Source of the DNA: Desulfuromonadaceae bacterium
Lineage (GTDB): Bacteria; Desulfobacterota; Desulfuromonadia; Geobacterales; Pseudopelobacteraceae
Assembly (NCBI GenBank): GCA_028686145.1
Contig: JAQUCQ010000083.1
Location: 1-10,729, forward strand
Direction of reading: 5' to 3'
Length of the DNA stretch: 10,729 nt
Both the position numbers and the translations under genes were made by a program. The notes under the pieces were generated by a model. That model made no database searches. It was not told the DNA's origin and was given only the letters and a program-made list of their open reading frames with translations. Shown in pieces: positions 7,802 to 10,729 of this stretch (position 1 is the stretch's first letter; the number at the start of each line of letters is the position of its first letter).

Positions 7802-7931
7802 GAAATCCCAGCCATCAAGTATGCGTGAAGCCTGACCACCCAACATGATCTCAGGCTAAGAGCCATTCATCATTGGGATTCCACTGGAAGCTGAATACTA
7901 TTGGTATTGAGAATAATTTCCCGGGTTGAAA

Positions 7932-9737
7932 CTATGATCTAACGATGCCTTGAGTTCTCTGCTGTTCCAGCAGTGATTTCAACTTGCCACGGTATGCCGA
8001 GACGCTGATCTGGGCAGTGGTGTAGTGCAGCAAAGCATCAAGATAGTACAAAGAGGGGGATGGAGCGGCTTTTAATTCAAAATCGGCGTAGATAAGCGCA
8101 ACAACGGTATTTGCACGAACGAGAGGAAAAACCAGCACTTCCGGGCTGTCCGGCCTGCCAATTATCCGATACAGTTGATGGGGGCAGTCTGAATCACTAT
8201 GAAACCCATAGTACATTCGACCGGTTGTAATGACATCCTCAAAAATCGGCTGGTCGTCAAGCGGGATACACAGGTTGGTGAGGGGAACCACCCCGTCGTC
8301 CTTATCCCCCTTGACCCCGAAAGACTGCTCCGCTACCAGTTCTGCCTCCGTCACCATAAAAACGATGGCACGCTCAAATACTGCGATCAGGTAAGCAAGT
8401 ATGGCATCGGCTATCTCTCCACGTGTCTTGCACGTGCGCAGTCGGGAGATGCAGGTAAAAAAGCGCTGGTCATCACTGTTTTTGCATTCCGACGACAAAC
8501 TTTGGAGAAAGGCTCCCAACTCCGAGCAGAAGGCCAGCGTCGGCTGAAGCGAAGATTCGTCATCGCATACCTTGCACGGACGCGGAATAATTGAACGTAT
8601 CCCGGAACTGAGGGCCTCAAGCCCCTGTGTGACCCAGAAATGGGCACAGGCCACGAGAACGACTGATGCCTGTGGGTATTTCAGCAGATCCCTGCAGATC
8701 TGTACCGTGTCCTGCGCGGCATCTTCATGCGGGACATCAAAAAAAATAACCAGATGTAATGCCTGGCACAACAACAACCTGACATTGATCTCAAGCGAGG
8801 CCATGGTATCCGAGGAAACGGCATAGATCCCTTCCTGGCAACATATAGACCGGATCATTGTCGATAACAGCGGCGACTGCGTAATCACAATTACCGCAAT
8901 GCCCTGAGGCATAGCCAGCGCGCTGGATTCCGGCACAGGACCTGCCAGTAACGATAGCAACTGCCGTTTCTGATCTTTCGCACCTGATGGAAATTCGTCA
9001 ACAATCAGCTTCTTGACCGCATCAACCTCCCGGTAACTTTGATCGCTGCTGCGCTGGATCATGTAGCGCTGTTCTGCGAGCAGTTGCTGGAGCAAGATCG
9101 GGCTGCGCTCCTGATCGCTTTCGGCCGATGTAATAGCCGGTGCGTTGATTCCGGGTTGTTCCGCATCCAGATCCAGATTGCCGACTCCGGCAATACTCAG
9201 GATCTCTTCCATCGTACCATCACGCACTTTTTCATCAAAAATGCGCAGTGATTCCATCAGAATCCCCTGCGAATTTAATAGAATTCGTTGCGGAAACTTC
9301 GTCCGGGAAAAATGATAACCATCGCCACTGCCGCTCCTGCCGGTATCGAGAGAGAAGTGCCCTTCCTTCCAGGTCAGCACCTCAACAATTGTCATCTCTA
9401 TCAATGATTCTATGCCGTTATATGCTGCTGTCTCATCAACCATGTTATGTTCAAGCAGGGTAATGACAAGCGGCTTGCGATCGTCTCCAGCGTTCTTTTG
9501 GATATCCAGTGCCAGCACCAGCTGCTCTTCCGTTATGGCACCCGCACTGACCAGTACCTGTCCGATCCGCACCCGGCTGTTAAGGAAATTGGCACTGACA
9601 AGATCTCCGTCGTGGAACACCAGCTGACTTTCCCCTTTTTTGCTGGAAAGCCGAAAAACGCCGCTTTTCCGTGACCCGTGCAGCAACTGAATGACATCAA
9701 TTATCGGAAAATGTTCCAGATCGCCATTAAGTGACAT
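7932..9737 (-). CDS. PATAN/DUF4388 - pseudo-receiver - GAF regulatory protein
   Basis: This is a cytoplasmic signalling protein of unknown target; no membrane segment or signal peptide is seen. Numbering is from ATG 9737 (601 aa). The PATAN (DUF4388) domain covers about 1-130, opening SLNGDLEHFPIIDVIQLL and closing VLTWKEGHFSLD. It is interrupted at about 57-105 by an MshEN-like helical pair starting RIGQVLVSAGAITEEQL. A linker follows. Residues about 280-390 look like a CheY-type receiver: Asp334 ends strand 3, but the acidic pair is replaced by Gln-Ser, the strand-4 Thr/Ser by Ala363, and Lys-Pro by Arg386-Pro, so phosphorylation is doubtful. A GAF-like domain (about 423-588) ends the protein. 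No output enzyme or DNA-binding domain is present, suggesting action through partners. A GTG at 9743 would add two residues; the ATG fits the family's usual M-S/A-L-x-G-x-L opening. Confidence 0.85.
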   Translation of the reverse strand: MSLNGDLEHFPIIDVIQLLHGSRKSGVFRLSSKKGESQLVFHDGDLVSANFLNSRVRIGQVLVSAGAITEEQLVLALDIQKNAGDDRKPLVITLLEHNMVDETAAYNGIESLIEMTIVEVLTWKEGHFSLDTGRSGSGDGYHFSRTKFPQRILLNSQGILMESLRIFDEKVRDGTMEEILSIAGVGNLDLDAEQPGINAPAITSAESDQERSPILLQQLLAEQRYMIQRSSDQSYREVDAVKKLIVDEFPSGAKDQKRQLLSLLAGPVPESSALAMPQGIAVIVITQSPLLSTMIRSICCQEGIYAVSSDTMASLEINVRLLLCQALHLVIFFDVPHEDAAQDTVQICRDLLKYPQASVVLVACAHFWVTQGLEALSSGIRSIIPRPCKVCDDESSLQPTLAFCSELGAFLQSLSSECKNSDDQRFFTCISRLRTCKTRGEIADAILAYLIAVFERAIVFMVTEAELVAEQSFGVKGDKDDGVVPLTNLCIPLDDQPIFEDVITTGRMYYGFHSDSDCPHQLYRIIGRPDSPEVLVFPLVRANTVVALIYADFELKAAPSPSLYYLDALLHYTTAQISVSAYRGKLKSLLEQQRTQGIVRS

Positions 9738-9794
9738 CGCCACAATTCTCCATAAAAAGTTTCATTGGAAGCTTGCCTATGCTCCCGACACACC

Positions 9795-9822
9795 GTAAAA
9801 AGGATACCCGCTGAGGTTTTAC
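9795..9822. repeat. Dyad GTAAAA-N16-TTTTAC around the PATAN-gene -10
   Basis: Exact six-base arms (9795-9800 and 9817-9822) bracket the candidate -10 region of the minus-strand promoter. The arms are about two helical turns apart centre to centre (22 bp), which suits a dimeric regulator bound over the promoter. The arms are A/T-rich, so chance occurrence cannot be excluded. Confidence 0.35.
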
Positions 9823-9833
9823 AAAGCAACTTT
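9805..9833 (-). promoter_or_regulatory. Candidate promoter of the PATAN gene
   Basis: On the minus strand TTGCTT is followed after exactly 17 bp by TATCCT, embedded in AGCGGGTATCCT (9812-9801). The hexamers alone are modest matches. The same 12-base sequence sits at the -10 of the divergent gene with the same 17-bp spacing, which raises confidence. The predicted leader is roughly 55-65 nt. Confidence 0.45.
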
Positions 9834-9937
9834 TTTGGTAAATAACATGGATTGAGGGGTGACAGTCATTACTGATTGAGATGGCTTCTTCATAACCGGT
9901 AAAAAAAGCCGTTGCACATATTTGCGGTGAACTGTAC

Positions 9938-9966
9938 TTGCCAGCAGCCAATCAAGCGGGTATCCT
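9938..9966 (+). promoter_or_regulatory. Candidate promoter of the DUF362 gene
   Basis: TTGCCA (9938-9943) matches the -35 consensus at five of six positions. It is followed after 17 bp by TATCCT (9961-9966) within AGCGGGTATCCT. Transcription would begin near 9973, giving a leader of about 62 nt that contains a CCCAT-GA-ATGGG dyad at 9993-10004. Confidence 0.5.
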
Positions 9967-10034
9967 GTCTAGAATTACTACTACGTGGGCCACCCATGAA
10001 TGGGATAATTTTTGATGTAGCTTCGGAGGGACAT

Positions 10035-10729
10035 ATGAGCACAGTCTATTTCAGCGACATGCGGACCAACCAGAAGGAAAACCTGTTCGACAAGATTGCC
10101 AAATTGCTGACCCTTGCCGGGCTTGCGCAAACTGTGGCCGAAGGAGATCTGACCGCAGTCAAGCTTCATTTCGGCGAAAAGGGAAATCACACCTATCTGC
10201 GCCCGGTCTTTGCCCGGCGGGTGGTCGAGGAGATCAAGAAACTGGGGGCGCTGCCATTTCTGACCGATTCCTCAACATTGTATCCCGGCCAGCGCAAGGA
10301 AGCGGTATCTGCCCTGGCGTGCGGCATCGAAAACGGCTTCGGCTATTCCTGCGTAGGGGCGCCGCTGATCATCAGTGATGGACTGCGCGGAGTCACCGAA
10401 ACCGAGGTCGCTATTGAAGGCGAACTGCTGAAAAAAACCTATATCGGCACAGAAATCGTCGAGGCCGATGCGATTGTTGCCATGACCCACTTCAAATGCC
10501 ATGAGCTGACCGGCTTCGGCGGCGCGATCAAGAACCTGGGGATGGGGTGCGCCAGCCGCAAGGGGAAACTGGTGCAGCACTCCACGGTAGCCCCCAAGGT
10601 TGCAGCCAAAGTCTGCATCGGCTGCGGTATCTGCCCCCGTTCATGCGCTCATGACGCGATTGTCATCACCGACGGCAAAGCAGTGATTGATTCCCAGAAA
10701 TGCACCGGCTGTTCACGCTGCATCACGGT
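10035..10729 (+). CDS. DUF362 / 4Fe-4S ferredoxin-domain protein, C-terminus beyond the window
   Basis: This is a cytoplasmic iron-sulfur protein of the DUF362 family. Its reaction is unknown, though family members are usually taken to be redox proteins. The first 231 residues are visible, and the frame stays open to the edge; family members are commonly about 370 aa. The DUF362 part (about 1-190) shows KLHFGEKGNHTYLRP at 43-57, a TDSSTLYPGQR block near 77, and HFKCHELTGFGGAIKNLGMG at 152-171. A 2[4Fe-4S] ferredoxin insert begins with Cys194, Cys197, Cys200 and Cys204 (CIGCGICPRSC) and continues with Cys223, Cys226 and Cys229 (CTGCSRC) before the cut. Cys155 sits where I recall Gly in relatives, a soft observation. 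The start at 10035 has GGAGGG four bases upstream. The gene is divergent from the PATAN gene, with similar promoter sequences. Confidence 0.9.
   Translation, partial: MSTVYFSDMRTNQKENLFDKIAKLLTLAGLAQTVAEGDLTAVKLHFGEKGNHTYLRPVFARRVVEEIKKLGALPFLTDSSTLYPGQRKEAVSALACGIENGFGYSCVGAPLIISDGLRGVTETEVAIEGELLKKTYIGTEIVEADAIVAMTHFKCHELTGFGGAIKNLGMGCASRKGKLVQHSTVAPKVAAKVCIGCGICPRSCAHDAIVITDGKAVIDSQKCTGCSRCIT

Larger units (their letters stand above)
7700..7931. other. Intergenic spacer with nested inverted repeats
   Basis: These 232 bases between two minus-strand genes contain no credible reading frame. They do hold a 10-bp outer dyad with one mismatch (7801-7810 with 7874-7883) and an exact 7-bp inner dyad AGCCTGA/TCAGGCT (7829-7835 with 7851-7857). 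Smaller hairpins are TGGCTG/CAGCCA (7797-7802 with 7809-7814) and AATAC/GTATT (7894-7898 with 7904-7908). None has a U run typical of an intrinsic terminator. It could be a 3' untranslated structure, a leader element, or a small RNA. Confidence 0.5.
9801..9966. repeat. 12-bp inverted repeat AGCGGGTATCCT at both divergent promoters
   Basis: The sequence AGCGGGTATCCT reads on the plus strand at 9955-9966 and on the minus strand at 9812-9801. The copies are exact and separated by 142 bp. Each occupies the -10 position of the promoter facing its own gene. A shared regulator or shared promoter class for the PATAN and DUF362 genes is the simplest reading. The remaining bases of this 297-bp gap (9738-10034) hold no credible gene. 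Confidence 0.6.

Noticed and set aside
7829..7857. Intrinsic terminator of the PATAN gene
   Set aside because: The 7-bp stem has a 15-base loop and no U run on either strand.
9727..9951. 74-codon minus-strand open frame overlapping the PATAN gene start
   Set aside because: It runs through both candidate promoters and the shared 12-mer, overlaps the next start in another frame, and its composition is not protein-like.

Overview
The window is ordinary chromosomal bacterial DNA with six protein genes: four complete, one entering from the left edge and one leaving at the right edge. The gene set points to a Gram-negative, anaerobic, Geobacter-like member of the Desulfuromonadales/Geobacterales. 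The signs are an AcnA-type aconitase, an E. coli-sized GlmS, a DUF362 ferredoxin-like iron-sulfur protein, and a PATAN/DUF4388 signalling protein of the kind common in that group. This placement is inferred from family content, not from any search. I see no phage, transposon, CRISPR, rRNA or tRNA sequence.

Left third (1-3834, minus strand): glmS (glucosamine-6-phosphate synthase) is followed 56 bp downstream by acnA (aconitate hydratase), which runs off the left edge with its C-terminal domain missing. No good terminator separates the two, so read-through is likely. Centre (3835-6455): a 240-bp divergent intergenic region with several short dyads separates glmS from mrcA, a bifunctional class A penicillin-binding protein on the plus strand. 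A strong 11-bp-stem hairpin lies between mrcA and the convergent next gene. Then (6488-7699, minus) comes a secreted LysM plus YkuD L,D-transpeptidase.

Right third: a 232-bp spacer with nested inverted repeats precedes (on the plus strand) a minus-strand PATAN - pseudo-receiver - GAF regulatory protein (7932-9737). A divergent intergenic region (9738-10034) carries two copies of a 12-bp sequence in opposite orientation. Each copy sits where the -10 element of a divergent promoter would be. The region leads on the plus strand into a DUF362/4Fe-4S protein that continues past the right edge.

Functionally, three neighbours belong to cell-wall synthesis: GlmS makes the amino-sugar precursor, PBP1A polymerises and 4-3 cross-links glycan strands, and the L,D-transpeptidase makes non-classical (3-3 or lipoprotein) links. 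Acn is central carbon metabolism. The PATAN and DUF362 genes have no known pathway link to the others. I found no clearly new multi-gene system. The items most worth a second look are the mirrored promoter pair at 9801-9966, the MshEN-like insert and degenerate receiver in the PATAN protein, and the unexplained structured spacer at 7700-7931.
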